The notes: a model not told the origin generated them from the sequence alone. 64,000 nucleotides of DNA from Clostridia bacterium (GCA_017467205.1 JAFTSQ010000018.1:1-64000); one strand, 5' to 3'; counted from the first letter of the stretch, positions 18,003-27,047 are shown. Numbers and translations are program-made.

Positions 18003-18045
18003 ACTCATATTGAAAATTACGCGCATAACCTATCTTGGAGGAAAT

Positions 18046-21000
18046 ATGAAAGAGTATTTGAAGAAAATCTTATCATCGCTTCTTGTGCTTTCTATAACGC
18101 TTTGCGGTATGACTGTGTTCGTGTCGGCAGAGGGTAGCGCAGATGACGGCGCAGAGGAAATACCCGAGGTTGAGGTTCTTTTGCACAGAACCTACGAAGA
18201 GGGATGGGATTACGATAACGGTTTTACCAACGTAGCCCGCCGCTCGCAGAACTACCTCGTAGATTATGAGCAGGGTAAGGGTCTTTTCTATAACTACTTC
18301 TTCCGTCAGACCTCCTCGGTAGCAGGCTACGACAGCTATGCCGAGATCGGCGGACTTGATGAGTATATTCTTGAAGAGGGGTATCTCTTCCTGGAGCTCT
18401 CGGTGATGGTTGACGATTTTGCAAACTTAGGCAGACTCATCATTTCGCGCTCGCCGGGAGGTGTCGTAAACGGCAAGACCACCGAGCTTCTTTCAATGGC
18501 GAATAATACCGTTTACTTCGGCGAAAACGAAATTGGAAACATAGCGGGTCGTTGGGTGCACCTCGTTTACAGATTCAGCTTCTCGGGCGAAGCCGGAGTT
18601 CCCGATCATATCAATCTCTACGTTGCCGACTCTACCAAGGCGGACGCTCAGCTCACCGAGATTTACAACGGCGACCTCGCCAGCACTGACGGCGTGCAGC
18701 TCTTCAGATTCGGTATACAGACTAATGCTGCGAATAACGGTCACAGCTGGTGCATAGATAACCTCAGACTTTATAACACCATATACCCCGACCGTCAGGA
18801 TATCACGGATATGGGCTACGGCTCGCTCCTCGATGAGAACGATACGAAAACGGTAGTTATCAAGAACTTCACGGGCGAGAAATCCAACGTTGAGTATCTC
18901 AACGAGGCGATGCTTATGAAGACTCGCGTGAACTACGCGTACATAGACTGCGAGCGCGTTCCGCTCTTTGACGGCACGTACGGCGCACCCGTAAATATTG
19001 ACGGTGTAGTATACGTTCCGCTCATTCCGCTTCTCGACTATGCGGAGTATTCCTACGCAGTTCATACGGACGGCGTGTCATACGACTTGTCGAGCGGCAC
19101 TAACACGATCTTTATGAGCGTCGGCAGAAACGTCGCAACGCTCAACGGCAAGCGCGTAGAGCTCTCCGCCGCTCCTATCTGCATCGGAGAAGGTGACACG
19201 GGATACGTTCTTATGGCTCTTGACGACGTTGAAACCTGCTTCCCCGGCATATACACCACCTACGATAATATGGGTCTTATAGTTATTGCCGAGCGCGATA
19301 ATCTTCTTCACCGCGATAACGACCTTCAGGTAATGCTCGAGAAGATGAAGGCGTTTGTCTTCGACTATCCGACGGGCAAAGAGGTATACGACGACGTTTT
19401 GGAGAATACAAACGGCTTCCAGCATCCTTACCTTATGGCATCGCAGGAGCAGTTTGACTATATTCACGAGGTTTATCTTTCAAAGTACGGTGAGGAGGGC
19501 TACAACTCCGACGTTAACAAAATGATAACCGCCGTTATGAAAAAGGCGGATGCTCACTACAAGAACTATGCCTACCTCGGCTCAAAGGGAGAGTACGTAA
19601 GAATAGTTCAAAAGTCGGATAACAGAATTGTAGGCGGACTTAACGCCGGCAGGCATAATCCATACGAGGACGGCACGGGCTACGACCCGAATAACGGTAA
19701 CCGTCTTGACGAGGCAGGCGAGTATGCTGCGGAAATCTTGGAGCTCGCAATGGGCTATCAGATCACTCGCGACGTAAAGTATCTCCGTCTTGCATACGAC
19801 TATATGATAGTCTTCGGCAACTGGAAGCATTGGGGGCCCGGTCACTTCCTTGACTGCTCCGGCGCAACTATGAACTACGCGCTTGCATTCGACTGGCTCT
19901 ATAACGCCTTTGAGGAGTATTCGGACGAATACGGCTTTGATACTACCAAGCTTGCAAGCAACATCTTCTGGCGCGGCGTAAGCGAGGGCTATTGTACCGT
20001 CGTCGGTCAGCCCTGCAGTGACGGCAAGTCGAGCTACTACACAACCCGTGACAGTAACTGGAACGCGGTCTGTGCCGCAGGTATGACCATAGGCGCTCTT
20101 GCTATTATGGGATACAGCGAGTACGAGGGAAGCCTTAGTAAAACGAACTCCGCACTCGCCGATATGGATTTCACTTATTGGGACACCTGTCGCGACGCGG
20201 TTATTTCAAAATCTCTCTTCGGCCTTGTAAACTACGGCGCTGACTTCTACGCTCCCGACGGCTCGTATCCCGAGGGCTCGGGCTATTGGGCATACGGAAC
20301 TAACAACTTCTTCAGGCTTTGCGCCGCATTTGACAGCGCCGCAGGCACGAACTACGGCACGATGGAGTGCTGGGGTATGGATACCACCTGCTACTACGCG
20401 CTTCACTCCGAGTCAAGCGATTATTCCACCTGGAACTATCACGACGGTGGCTCGGGCAAGCAGGATACCTCAATGTTCGGCTACGTCGGTCAGTATTTCG
20501 GCGACCTCGGACTTTGCAGCGTAAGAAATCTCCATATCAGAGAGGGAAAGACCGCGACGGTTTACGACCTTGTGTTCTATCGCGAGCTTGACGAGACGGA
20601 GATAGACCTTTCGCTCGACTATCATATGGAGGGTATTTCCGCCGCCGTTTCTCGCTCCTCTTGGGAGAGAGGCGCAACCTATATCGGACTTATGGGCGGA
20701 CCTAACATCTGTAACCACGGTGACATAGACTCGGGTAACTTTATCCTTTACGCAAAGGGTGTCAGATGGATATACGATCTCGGTTCGGATAACTACAACG
20801 CGTATAACTATTTCAGCAACGCCTGGCGTTACAAGCTTTACAGAAAGAACGCAGAGGGTCAGAACCTTATCTTCCTTACCTCGCAGCAAGCGACCGTTCC
20901 GTACGGACTTTCCACCGACGGTGACGGAAAGATAATCGACTTCTACTCCGGTGAGCACGGCTCGTACACCATTCTTGATAACACCTCATCCTTCGGCGGT

Positions 21001-21783
21001 TATGCAGTGCTTGCAAAGCGCGGAATGATGATGACCAACGACCGTGAAACCGTCATTCTTCAGGACGAGATAACCTTCGGCTCGGTTGAGAGCGTTTGCT
21101 GGCTCGTTCATACGAGGTCAAACGTAGCCGGAATTTCCGAGGACGGAAGAACGGCGTACCTCTCTCACAAGGTTGGAGTCACGACCTATTATCTGCGTGC
21201 TTCTATCGTGGCAGAATCCGATAGATATAAATTCGTTCAGCTCGGCGCAGGCGACAGGGATCTGATCCTTGATGCCACCTGGCGCGCAGGACAGCAGGAA
21301 GCGCTCGGCGGTAAGCCTGAGTACGGTCGTTCCGATATTCGCCGTCTTGCGATATTTGCAGAGAACGTTACTATGCTCAACCTTGCGGTAGTCTTCGAGT
21401 TCGTCGGCTCGAGCAAGGATGCAACGCCTCCTGCATACGAATTTGCTTATATGAGCACCTGGGAGCCGAAGGAGAGCTTCGAGTCCACCGCGATAACCAC
21501 CGAGCGAGTTGTTAAGAGCGATATTCCGCTTCATAGCTTCTATCTCGATTTCTATCGCGATGCCGGTGACCAGTATACGACCAATCTTTCGAATTACTAC
21601 GAAAGGCTCGTCAAGATAGATAAGACGATGCTCGTCTTCCAGCCTAAAGAGCTGAACGCCACCGAGCTTGAAGCGTACAATAATTGGCTTGAGCATCTTG
21701 ATGAATACGATGCTTATAAGGCGCTGATATCGTCGCATAGAGCAAAGGTTCACTCGATAGCAAAAGCTCTTGAGGGTGTATAA
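18046..21783 (+). CDS. Secreted heparinase II/III-like polysaccharide lyase B2
   Basis: 1245 residues from the ATG at 18046, preceded by GGAGGAA. It is a paralogue of B1 with the same plan: signal peptide (KEYLKKILSSLLVLSITLCG, cleavage near VSAEG), jelly roll, copper-amine-oxidase-N-like domain (VPLIPLLDYAEYSY, LNGKRVEL), and the lyase toroid with NWNAVC, EGSGYWAYGT and His891 in NHGDIDSGNF. It has its own promoter and terminator, so it can be expressed separately from B1, possibly for a related substrate. Codon usage is less biased than in B1. No anchoring motif is seen. Confidence 0.85.
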   Translation: MKEYLKKILSSLLVLSITLCGMTVFVSAEGSADDGAEEIPEVEVLLHRTYEEGWDYDNGFTNVARRSQNYLVDYEQGKGLFYNYFFRQTSSVAGYDSYAEIGGLDEYILEEGYLFLELSVMVDDFANLGRLIISRSPGGVVNGKTTELLSMANNTVYFGENEIGNIAGRWVHLVYRFSFSGEAGVPDHINLYVADSTKADAQLTEIYNGDLASTDGVQLFRFGIQTNAANNGHSWCIDNLRLYNTIYPDRQDITDMGYGSLLDENDTKTVVIKNFTGEKSNVEYLNEAMLMKTRVNYAYIDCERVPLFDGTYGAPVNIDGVVYVPLIPLLDYAEYSYAVHTDGVSYDLSSGTNTIFMSVGRNVATLNGKRVELSAAPICIGEGDTGYVLMALDDVETCFPGIYTTYDNMGLIVIAERDNLLHRDNDLQVMLEKMKAFVFDYPTGKEVYDDVLENTNGFQHPYLMASQEQFDYIHEVYLSKYGEEGYNSDVNKMITAVMKKADAHYKNYAYLGSKGEYVRIVQKSDNRIVGGLNAGRHNPYEDGTGYDPNNGNRLDEAGEYAAEILELAMGYQITRDVKYLRLAYDYMIVFGNWKHWGPGHFLDCSGATMNYALAFDWLYNAFEEYSDEYGFDTTKLASNIFWRGVSEGYCTVVGQPCSDGKSSYYTTRDSNWNAVCAAGMTIGALAIMGYSEYEGSLSKTNSALADMDFTYWDTCRDAVISKSLFGLVNYGADFYAPDGSYPEGSGYWAYGTNNFFRLCAAFDSAAGTNYGTMECWGMDTTCYYALHSESSDYSTWNYHDGGSGKQDTSMFGYVGQYFGDLGLCSVRNLHIREGKTATVYDLVFYRELDETEIDLSLDYHMEGISAAVSRSSWERGATYIGLMGGPNICNHGDIDSGNFILYAKGVRWIYDLGSDNYNAYNYFSNAWRYKLYRKNAEGQNLIFLTSQQATVPYGLSTDGDGKIIDFYSGEHGSYTILDNTSSFGGYAVLAKRGMMMTNDRETVILQDEITFGSVESVCWLVHTRSNVAGISEDGRTAYLSHKVGVTTYYLRASIVAESDRYKFVQLGAGDRDLILDATWRAGQQEALGGKPEYGRSDIRRLAIFAENVTMLNLAVVFEFVGSSKDATPPAYEFAYMSTWEPKESFESTAITTERVVKSDIPLHSFYLDFYRDAGDQYTTNLSNYYERLVKIDKTMLVFQPKELNATELEAYNNWLEHLDEYDAYKALISSHRAKVHSIAKALEGV

Positions 21784-21809
21784 AAATCAAAGAAACACAT
21801 AAAAAAGCG

Positions 21810-21840
21810 GCGAAGGTATCGCACTGCGATGCCTTCGCTT
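21810..21840 (+). terminator. Intrinsic terminator of lyase B2
   Basis: GCGAAGG-T-ATCGC (21810-21822) pairs with GCGAT-G-CCTTCGC (21826-21838), then TTT. Confidence 0.75.
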
Positions 21841-21855
21841 TGATATTCAGCTAAA

Positions 21856-21887
21856 AAGGCGGAGAGCGCATTTGCGCTCTCCGCCTT
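21856..21887 (-). terminator. Intrinsic terminator of kdgK
   Basis: A 15-bp stem, 21856-21870 with 21873-21887. On the minus strand it is followed by TTTTT. Confidence 0.85.
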
Positions 21888-21907
21888 GTTTATTTTATAA
21901 AGGAAAA

Positions 21908-22927
21908 TTATCTCTGAATACGGCCGGTTCCGTTACCGCCCGCAAGAGCCTTAACCTCGTCAACGCTCATAAGGTTGAAGTCGCCCTCAATGGTGTGCTT
22001 GAGGCAGGAAGCCGCAACTGCGAACTCGACCGCATCCTGCGTGGAGTATCCCATAAGGCAGGAGTAGATAAGACCGCCGCCAAAGCTGTCGCCGCCGCCG
22101 ACTCTGTCAACTATGTGCATATGATAGGACTTGGAGAAGCAGTATTCCTTACCGTCGTAAAGGAGCGCCGCCCAGTCGTTGTCATTTGCGCTGATGGAGG
22201 AGCGAAGGGTGATAGCAACCTTCTCGAATCCAAACTTTTCAGCAAGCTGACGAGCAACAGACTTGTAGCCCTCGTGATTGAGCTTACCGCCTGCGATATC
22301 GGTGTTCTCCGCGTCAATTCCGAATACGTCGTGCGCGTCCTCCTCGTTGGAGATGCAAACGTCAACGTACTTGCAAAGCTCGGTCATAGTTTCGCGAGCC
22401 ATCTCGCGAGTCCAGAGCTTCTTTCTGAAGTTGAGGTCGCAGGAAATCTTAACGCCGTGAGCCTTAGCAGCCTTACAAGCGTCAAGGCAGATGCCTGCAA
22501 CGGTGGGGTTAAGAGCGGGAGTGATTCCGGTGAAGTGGAACCAATCAGCACCCTCGAAAATCTTTTCCCTATCGAAGTCCTCGGGCTGTGCCATAGCGAT
22601 AGCCGAGTAAGCGCGGTCGTAGATGACCTTGGAGGGACGCTGGGACGCGCCCTTCTCGTTGAAGTAGATACCAACTCTGTCGCCGCCGCGAACAATCATA
22701 GAGGTGTCAACGCCGTATCTGCGAAGCGAGTTGACAGCCGCCTGACCTATCTCGTGCTTGGGGAGCTTGGTTACGAACGCGGATTCAAGACCGTAGTTAG
22801 CAAGAGAAACCGAAACGTTTGCCTCGCCGCCGCCGTAAACAACGCCGAACTTATCTGCCTGCGTGAAGCGGAGATATCCCTCGGGAGCAAGACGGAGCAT
22901 AATTTCACCGAATGTTACAACTTTCAT
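21908..22927 (-). CDS. kdgK: 2-keto-3-deoxygluconate kinase (PfkB family)
   Basis: A 339-residue ribokinase-fold sugar kinase. The N-terminus VTFGEIMLRLAP is the KdgK pattern, followed by YGGGEANVSVSLANYG. The C-terminal PfkB signature VDRVGGGDSFGGG carries the catalytic Asp. The enzyme phosphorylates 2-keto-3-deoxygluconate to KDPG in the cytoplasm, the step after lyase products are processed to the keto-deoxy sugar. It converges with the lyase genes. A dyad and promoter precede it. No KDPG aldolase is in the window. Other PfkB sugar kinases such as fructokinase are a less likely alternative. Confidence 0.88.
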   Translation of the reverse strand: MKVVTFGEIMLRLAPEGYLRFTQADKFGVVYGGGEANVSVSLANYGLESAFVTKLPKHEIGQAAVNSLRRYGVDTSMIVRGGDRVGIYFNEKGASQRPSKVIYDRAYSAIAMAQPEDFDREKIFEGADWFHFTGITPALNPTVAGICLDACKAAKAHGVKISCDLNFRKKLWTREMARETMTELCKYVDVCISNEEDAHDVFGIDAENTDIAGGKLNHEGYKSVARQLAEKFGFEKVAITLRSSISANDNDWAALLYDGKEYCFSKSYHMHIVDRVGGGDSFGGGLIYSCLMGYSTQDAVEFAVAASCLKHTIEGDFNLMSVDEVKALAGGNGTGRIQR

Positions 22928-22979
22928 AGTTAATAAATCCTTCCTGTTTTATATAATTTTATTATTTTCACGGAGTGTG

Positions 22980-23059
22980 TGGCATATATTGTAGCGTGGA
23001 CGCGCTACCCAAATGCCACCATACATAGTTATTATATCACCACGCGCACTAAAAATCAA
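22980..23059 (-). promoter_or_regulatory. kdgK promoter with a nested dyad operator
   Basis: Minus-strand promoter TTGATT (23059-23054), 17-bp spacer, TATAAT (23036-23031). Just downstream lies a two-part dyad. TGGCAT (22980-22985) matches ATGCCA (23013-23018) and GTAGCG (22991-22996) matches CGCTAC (23003-23008). It would be placed like a roadblock repressor site. Confidence 0.65.
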
Positions 23060-23121
23060 TAGCGACAGACCAATTTTCCTAAAAAAAGGGGCTGGTGCAC
23101 TTGGGCGCAAGCGAAAATGAC

Positions 23122-23173
23122 TAAAAAATGACAATCGAGGGTAGCGAAAGCTTTGTAACTTGAGCTACCCTCG
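23122..23173 (-). terminator. Intrinsic terminator of the abrB-like gene
   Basis: CGAGGGTAGC (23136-23145) pairs with GCTACCCTCG (23164-23173). On the minus strand a T-run follows (A-run 23123-23128 on plus). Confidence 0.8.
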
Positions 23174-23188
23174 GGTGAGAATATTTTA

Positions 23189-23434
23189 TCAAAGTGCGGC
23201 ACCAAGCTCGGCAAGGCAGCTTTTGCAAACCATCTTGCCCTTAAATTCAATCGTGTCACTCTCGCTTCCGCAGAAAATGCAGGATGCGTGATATTTGGTA
23301 ATTATTATCTTATCACCTTCGGTGAAAAATTCAACGGGATCGGAATTATTTATATGAAGCTTATCTCTCATCTCCTTGGGAACAACGATGCGGCCAAGCT
23401 CATCAATATTGCGTACAATGCCGGTCGATTTCAT
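23189..23434 (-). CDS. AbrB/SpoVT-type transition-state regulator with Cys4 zinc motif
   Basis: An 81-residue DNA-binding protein. Residues 1-47 are a swapped-hairpin AbrB domain starting KSTGIVRNIDELGRIVVPKE, nearly the same as the start of Bacillus AbrB. The C-terminus has CIFC...CKSC, a probable zinc-binding pair of CxxC motifs instead of the Bacillus C-domain. AbrB-like proteins repress stationary-phase and sporulation genes. Its position divergent from spoIIIAA suggests, but does not prove, control of sporulation. AGGAGA precedes the ATG. Confidence 0.9.
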   Translation of the reverse strand: MKSTGIVRNIDELGRIVVPKEMRDKLHINNSDPVEFFTEGDKIIITKYHASCIFCGSESDTIEFKGKMVCKSCLAELGAAL

Positions 23435-23484
23435 AATTTCTTTTCTCCTTTTGCGTTAATGAAGGACGTGAGTCCACGAAGAAT

Positions 23485-23513
23485 ATTTTACCACAAACTT
23501 AGCGTAATGTCAA
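23485..23513 (-). promoter_or_regulatory. Promoter of the abrB-like gene
   Basis: Minus strand TTGACA (23513-23508), 17-bp spacer, TAAAAT (23490-23485). The divergent strand has a TATAAT at 23525-23530, 14 bp before spoIIIAA, without a TTGACA. A sigma-E-type promoter for spoIIIA is likely but not resolvable here. Confidence 0.85.
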
Positions 23514-23544
23514 CAAATTTCGAGTATAATTTTGGCGGTGCGGT

Positions 23545-24435
23545 ATGGATGAGAGCAGTGTAGCACGCGAGGTGCTCGAGGTGCTCCCGCCGAGGCTTCG
23601 CGAGGAGATACTTCGCGTCGGAGAGGGAAGACGGGATTTTTGGCGCTCGCTCTCGGAGGTGAGGGTCAGAGCGCAGTCGAGGTGCGCTATCGTTCTGCAC
23701 GGCGAGAATATTCCGCTCGTCAGCACCGTAAGCTTTTCGGAGGTTGCCGATATCGTCAGGCGGATATCACACAACTCGCTGTATGCCTACCGTGACAGCA
23801 TTAACGACGGATATATTCCTATGGAGTGCGGTATCAGAGTCGGCGTCTGCGGAACTGCAAAATACGAGGGCGGCAGGCGAGTCGGCGTTAGCGAGGTGAG
23901 CTCGCTTGTTTTCAGAATTCCTCATAAAATTTGCGACACGGGTGCCGCCCTCTATGCCGCTTTCACAAAAAAGCAAAAGGGGATGCTCGTCTACTCCTCG
24001 CCGGGCGGTGGCAAGACTACGGCGCTCAGGTCGCTTGCGGGGCTGCTTGGCACGGGCGCTTCGGCAAAAAGGGTAGTGGTCGTTGACGAGAGGTGCGAAT
24101 TCATTCGCGAGGACTACCAATTCTCAACGGTTGATATAATGCGCGGCTACCGTCGCAGTGAGGGTATAGAGATAGCAACGAGAACGCTGTCCGCCGAGGT
24201 GATAATAGTGGACGAGATAGGCTCTCAGCGCGAGGTGGCAAGTATGCTTCCGCTCGTTCGAGCGGGAATACCGATTATAGCCTCCCTTCACGCATCGGGG
24301 CTTCGCGAGGCGCTTGGGCGGCGCTTGATGCAACCGCTTTACGAGGCAGAGGCGTTCGAGATTTTTGCGGGGATTTTTCGCACGGGTGCTGCCTACCGCG
24401 CAGAAATAACCGATAAGGAGGGTGTGGCTTGCTGA
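23545..24435 (+). CDS. spoIIIAA: Stage III sporulation protein AA, secretion-type ATPase
   Basis: 296 residues, a PilT/VirB11-like ATPase. Walker A is SSPGGGKTT with Lys157; RVVVVDER and EVIIVDEIG are the Walker B/Asp-box regions. It is the mother-cell ATPase of the SpoIIIA-SpoIIQ channel (feeding tube), which sustains forespore gene expression after engulfment. First gene of the eight-gene operon; the next gene overlaps its stop. Confidence 0.95.
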   Translation: MDESSVAREVLEVLPPRLREEILRVGEGRRDFWRSLSEVRVRAQSRCAIVLHGENIPLVSTVSFSEVADIVRRISHNSLYAYRDSINDGYIPMECGIRVGVCGTAKYEGGRRVGVSEVSSLVFRIPHKICDTGAALYAAFTKKQKGMLVYSSPGGGKTTALRSLAGLLGTGASAKRVVVVDERCEFIREDYQFSTVDIMRGYRRSEGIEIATRTLSAEVIIVDEIGSQREVASMLPLVRAGIPIIASLHASGLREALGRRLMQPLYEAEAFEIFAGIFRTGAAYRAEITDKEGVAC

Positions 24436-24914
24436 AATATATCACGCTTTTCGCGCTTCTTTTCGGCGCGCTTTACGTATCGGCTGAGTTTTCGAAATAT
24501 CAGAAAAAGCGACTTATGGAATGCGAGGGCTTTTACTCTCTTGCAAGCTATATGCGTCATAAGATAGGCTGCTTTCTCTCGCCCGTCAGCGAGTGGAGCT
24601 CCGAGTTTTCGGACAAGGCGCTCGAGGACGTGGGGTTTCTTCCGGCTATGCGCGAGGCGTCCGATCTTTACGAGGCGTACTCTCGCACCGCGCCGAAAAT
24701 GTCGCTCGGTGAGCGGGAGCGGGAGGATATAGAACGCTTTTGCGCCTCGTTTGGAAAGGGCTACGCCGACGAGGAGATGAAGCTCTTGGACGCCTTTTGT
24801 GAAAGGCTCGGCGAGCATATAGAGTATGAGCGAAGTGAGATGCCGCGCTCGCAAAGGCTCGTGCGCACTATGTGCATATCCTGCGCCGTCGCCGTTTCAA
24901 TATTGATAATATGA
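24429..24914 (+). CDS. spoIIIAB: Stage III sporulation protein AB
   Basis: 161 residues, starting with TTG at 24429, overlapping spoIIIAA by 7 bp and preceded by AAGGAGG. It has an N-terminal membrane segment, a GspF-like helical body (MRHKIGCFLSPVSEW) and a C-terminal hydrophobic end. SpoIIIAB resembles GspF/PilC inner-membrane platform proteins and should recruit the ATPase. It is assigned by position and by these features. Confidence 0.9.
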   Translation: MLKYITLFALLFGALYVSAEFSKYQKKRLMECEGFYSLASYMRHKIGCFLSPVSEWSSEFSDKALEDVGFLPAMREASDLYEAYSRTAPKMSLGEREREDIERFCASFGKGYADEEMKLLDAFCERLGEHIEYERSEMPRSQRLVRTMCISCAVAVSILII

Positions 24915-24929
24915 AAAGAAAGGATTTTG

Positions 24930-25127
24930 ATGATGGACGCAAGCCTGATTTTGAAGGTCGCAGGGATTGGTATGATAGTTACGGTAAGCTGTCAGGTTCT
25001 CAGCAAGGCGGGAAGGGATGAGCAGTCGACCCTCGTTTCAATTGCCGGAATAATCATAATATTGATGATGCTCGTCGGTCAGATAGGGGAGCTGTTCGAT
25101 ACCATAAAAGAGGTGTTCGGCATATGA
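24930..25127 (+). CDS. spoIIIAC: Stage III sporulation protein AC
   Basis: 65 residues with two membrane helices around a short loop containing LSKAGRDEQ. The pattern LILKVAGIGMIV is typical of SpoIIIAC. The ATG at 24930 or 24933 may be used; AAAGG lies upstream. Small integral subunit of the SpoIIIA complex. Confidence 0.93.
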   Translation: MMDASLILKVAGIGMIVTVSCQVLSKAGRDEQSTLVSIAGIIIILMMLVGQIGELFDTIKEVFGI

Positions 25128-25504
25128 TGCTGCGCATCTGCGCCACGGCGATTTTTCTCGCCGTATGCGCGCTCCTCCTTCGCGAGATGGGCTTTCGGGC
25201 AACCCCTGTATTTGCCGTCGTCTGCTTTGTCTTTTTGCTTAGCTTCACGCTTGAGAGCGCCGAGTTGCTCGGCAGGCTCGGCGAGGAGCTGTTGCGCTTC
25301 CGTGGTGTAGCCGAGGGCGCGGAGGCGATATTCAAGATGGTTGGCGTCGGTTATATCGCGGGGATAAGCTCCGATATTTGCAACGACATCGGCGAGAGGA
25401 CTATTGCAAAGGGTGTTATAGTTGCGGGGCGTGTCGAGATTTTGGCGATCGCACTGCCGTTTTTATGGAAGATTCTAGATTATTCTCTGGAGCTTTTAGG
25501 ATGA
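25124..25504 (+). CDS. spoIIIAD: Stage III sporulation protein AD
   Basis: 126 residues with several membrane helices and the conserved GYIAGISSDICNDIGERTIAKGVIVAGRVEI region (seen as shorter motifs YIAGISSDIC and KGVIVAGR). It overlaps spoIIIAC by 4 bp and spoIIIAE by 4 bp, so translation is coupled. Confidence 0.94.
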   Translation: MMLRICATAIFLAVCALLLREMGFRATPVFAVVCFVFLLSFTLESAELLGRLGEELLRFRGVAEGAEAIFKMVGVGYIAGISSDICNDIGERTIAKGVIVAGRVEILAIALPFLWKILDYSLELLG

Positions 25505-26589
25505 AAAAAGCAAAGTATTATTTACTTATCGTAGCGGTTTTAATAACCGTATTTACTCTTCCGGCAAGAGCCGAGAGCACCGAGGATATCATATCCGATT
25601 ACGAGGAGATTTTGCCCGACGGGTCGGTTGATATCAGCAACTCCGAGGAGCTTTCCCGCGCGGTCGGATTCGAGAGGCTCTTCTCGGAAATATCAAGCGC
25701 TCTCAAGGAGCAGGGCTCGGAGCTTTCCTCGCTATTCTTTTCTCTTTTTGCAATAACCCTGCTTTCCTCTCTTTGCACATATTTCGGCTCGTCGCCTTAT
25801 TTCAAGGAATATTCCGATACTCTGACTGCAGCCTGCGCGGCGGTTTGCGGAGCTTTCGTATTCGAGCGGCTGAACTCGCTTATCGGCACGGTTTCCGAGG
25901 CGATAGACGAGCTTTCCGCCTTCTTTTCCGCTCTCTTGCCGATTGCCACCGCCCTGACGGCGTCGGGCGGCGGCACTGCAACCGCCGCCGCGCAGGCGAG
26001 CGGAATGAGCCTTACTCTCGGCATAGTCGGTGGCGTAGCCTCAAAGCTGCTTTTGCCACTCGTTTCGGTGATATTTGCCCTCTCTCTTATCACCGTGCTC
26101 TCCTCGGACGGTGCGGTGAGCGCCGTCCTTCGCACCGTTAAAAGCGTTTTCGGCTGGGTGCTCGGCGTGCTCTCCTTTCTGCTCGGCACGTCGCTCTCCT
26201 TGCAAACGGTCATAGCCTCGGCAAGCGACAGCGTAACGATGAGGGCGGCAAAGTACGCCGCATCAAGCATTCCCGTCGTTGGCTCAACCGTTTCATCCTC
26301 CCTCTCAACGCTCGCGAGCGGGCTCTCCTTCGCAAAAAGCGCGGTTGGCGTGAGCGCGGTAAGCGTTATTTTCGGCATAACGCTCACACCCCTCGTTCGC
26401 CTCGCGCTCTTCAGAATGAGCTTTGATGTCTGCTCCTCGCTCGCCGCAATGATGTCCTCGCCGATATCGGCGTATCTTTCCACTCTGAAGAGCGCGCTCG
26501 ACGCGCTGATCGGCGTTTTCGTCTTCTGCGGGGTGGTGTATACATTCCAGGTAATACTGTTTATGAAATGCGGGGTGGCGCTTTTATGA
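25501..26589 (+). CDS. spoIIIAE: Stage III sporulation protein AE
   Basis: 362 residues from the ATG at 25501, which overlaps the stop of spoIIIAD. A signal-peptide-like start (YYLLIVAVLITVFTLPARA) is followed by a polytopic membrane protein rich in Ser/Ala helices, with the conserved GVVYTFQVILFMK-type C-terminus. It is the large membrane subunit of the SpoIIIA channel. A longer in-frame start at 25378 would lie inside spoIIIAD and is rejected. Confidence 0.94.
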   Translation: MKKAKYYLLIVAVLITVFTLPARAESTEDIISDYEEILPDGSVDISNSEELSRAVGFERLFSEISSALKEQGSELSSLFFSLFAITLLSSLCTYFGSSPYFKEYSDTLTAACAAVCGAFVFERLNSLIGTVSEAIDELSAFFSALLPIATALTASGGGTATAAAQASGMSLTLGIVGGVASKLLLPLVSVIFALSLITVLSSDGAVSAVLRTVKSVFGWVLGVLSFLLGTSLSLQTVIASASDSVTMRAAKYAASSIPVVGSTVSSSLSTLASGLSFAKSAVGVSAVSVIFGITLTPLVRLALFRMSFDVCSSLAAMMSSPISAYLSTLKSALDALIGVFVFCGVVYTFQVILFMKCGVALL

Positions 26590-27047
26590 GTGGGCTTTCG
26601 GACTACGCCGTCAGTATCGTTGCTATCGTTGGCGCTGCCGCTCTTGCCGCCTTCGTTTCATATAAGAGCGAGCTCTCGCCGGCAGTGAAGGGCGCAACCG
26701 CGCTTATCATAGCGGCGACCGTTGCCATTCCCATCGGCGAGCTCATCAGCTCGCTGACTCTGTCGCCGCCCTCGATAGAGGACTTCGTGGGCGAGGAGAG
26801 TTATGAGTACGAGGCGGTTGGTAGGGAGGCGTTTGAGAAGGGGGTTGCCCTCTTGATTGCCGAAAGGTACGGGCTTGACGAGGGCGGCGTGCGCGTGCGG
26901 TGCGCGGGCTTTGATTTTGAGAGTATGACGGCAGAGAGAATAGAGGTTATTCTTTCGGGGAAGGCAATAGGCGGCGACTTTTCGGCTATTGAAAGCTATA
27001 TTTCGAGCCTTGGGATAGGAGAGTGCAATGTTGAAATCGAGATATGA
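26586..27047 (+). CDS. spoIIIAF: Stage III sporulation protein AF
   Basis: 153 residues: two N-terminal membrane helices (residues 5-55) and a soluble domain of about 90 residues with ring-building-motif-like secondary structure (GVRVRCAGFDFESMTAERIEV). The ATG at 26586 overlaps the spoIIIAE stop. Membrane ring component next to SpoIIIAG. Confidence 0.88.
   Translation: MSGLSDYAVSIVAIVGAAALAAFVSYKSELSPAVKGATALIIAATVAIPIGELISSLTLSPPSIEDFVGEESYEYEAVGREAFEKGVALLIAERYGLDEGGVRVRCAGFDFESMTAERIEVILSGKAIGGDFSAIESYISSLGIGECNVEIEI

Noticed and set aside
17974..18045. Upstream in-frame start of lyase B2 at 17974
   Set aside because: The TTG is the -35 box of the promoter; the ATG at 18046 has GGAGG and begins the signal peptide.
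21872..22933. 353-residue plus-strand ORF opposite kdgK
   Set aside because: The minus strand encodes a clear PfkB kinase; the plus ORF overlaps its terminator and has no domain.
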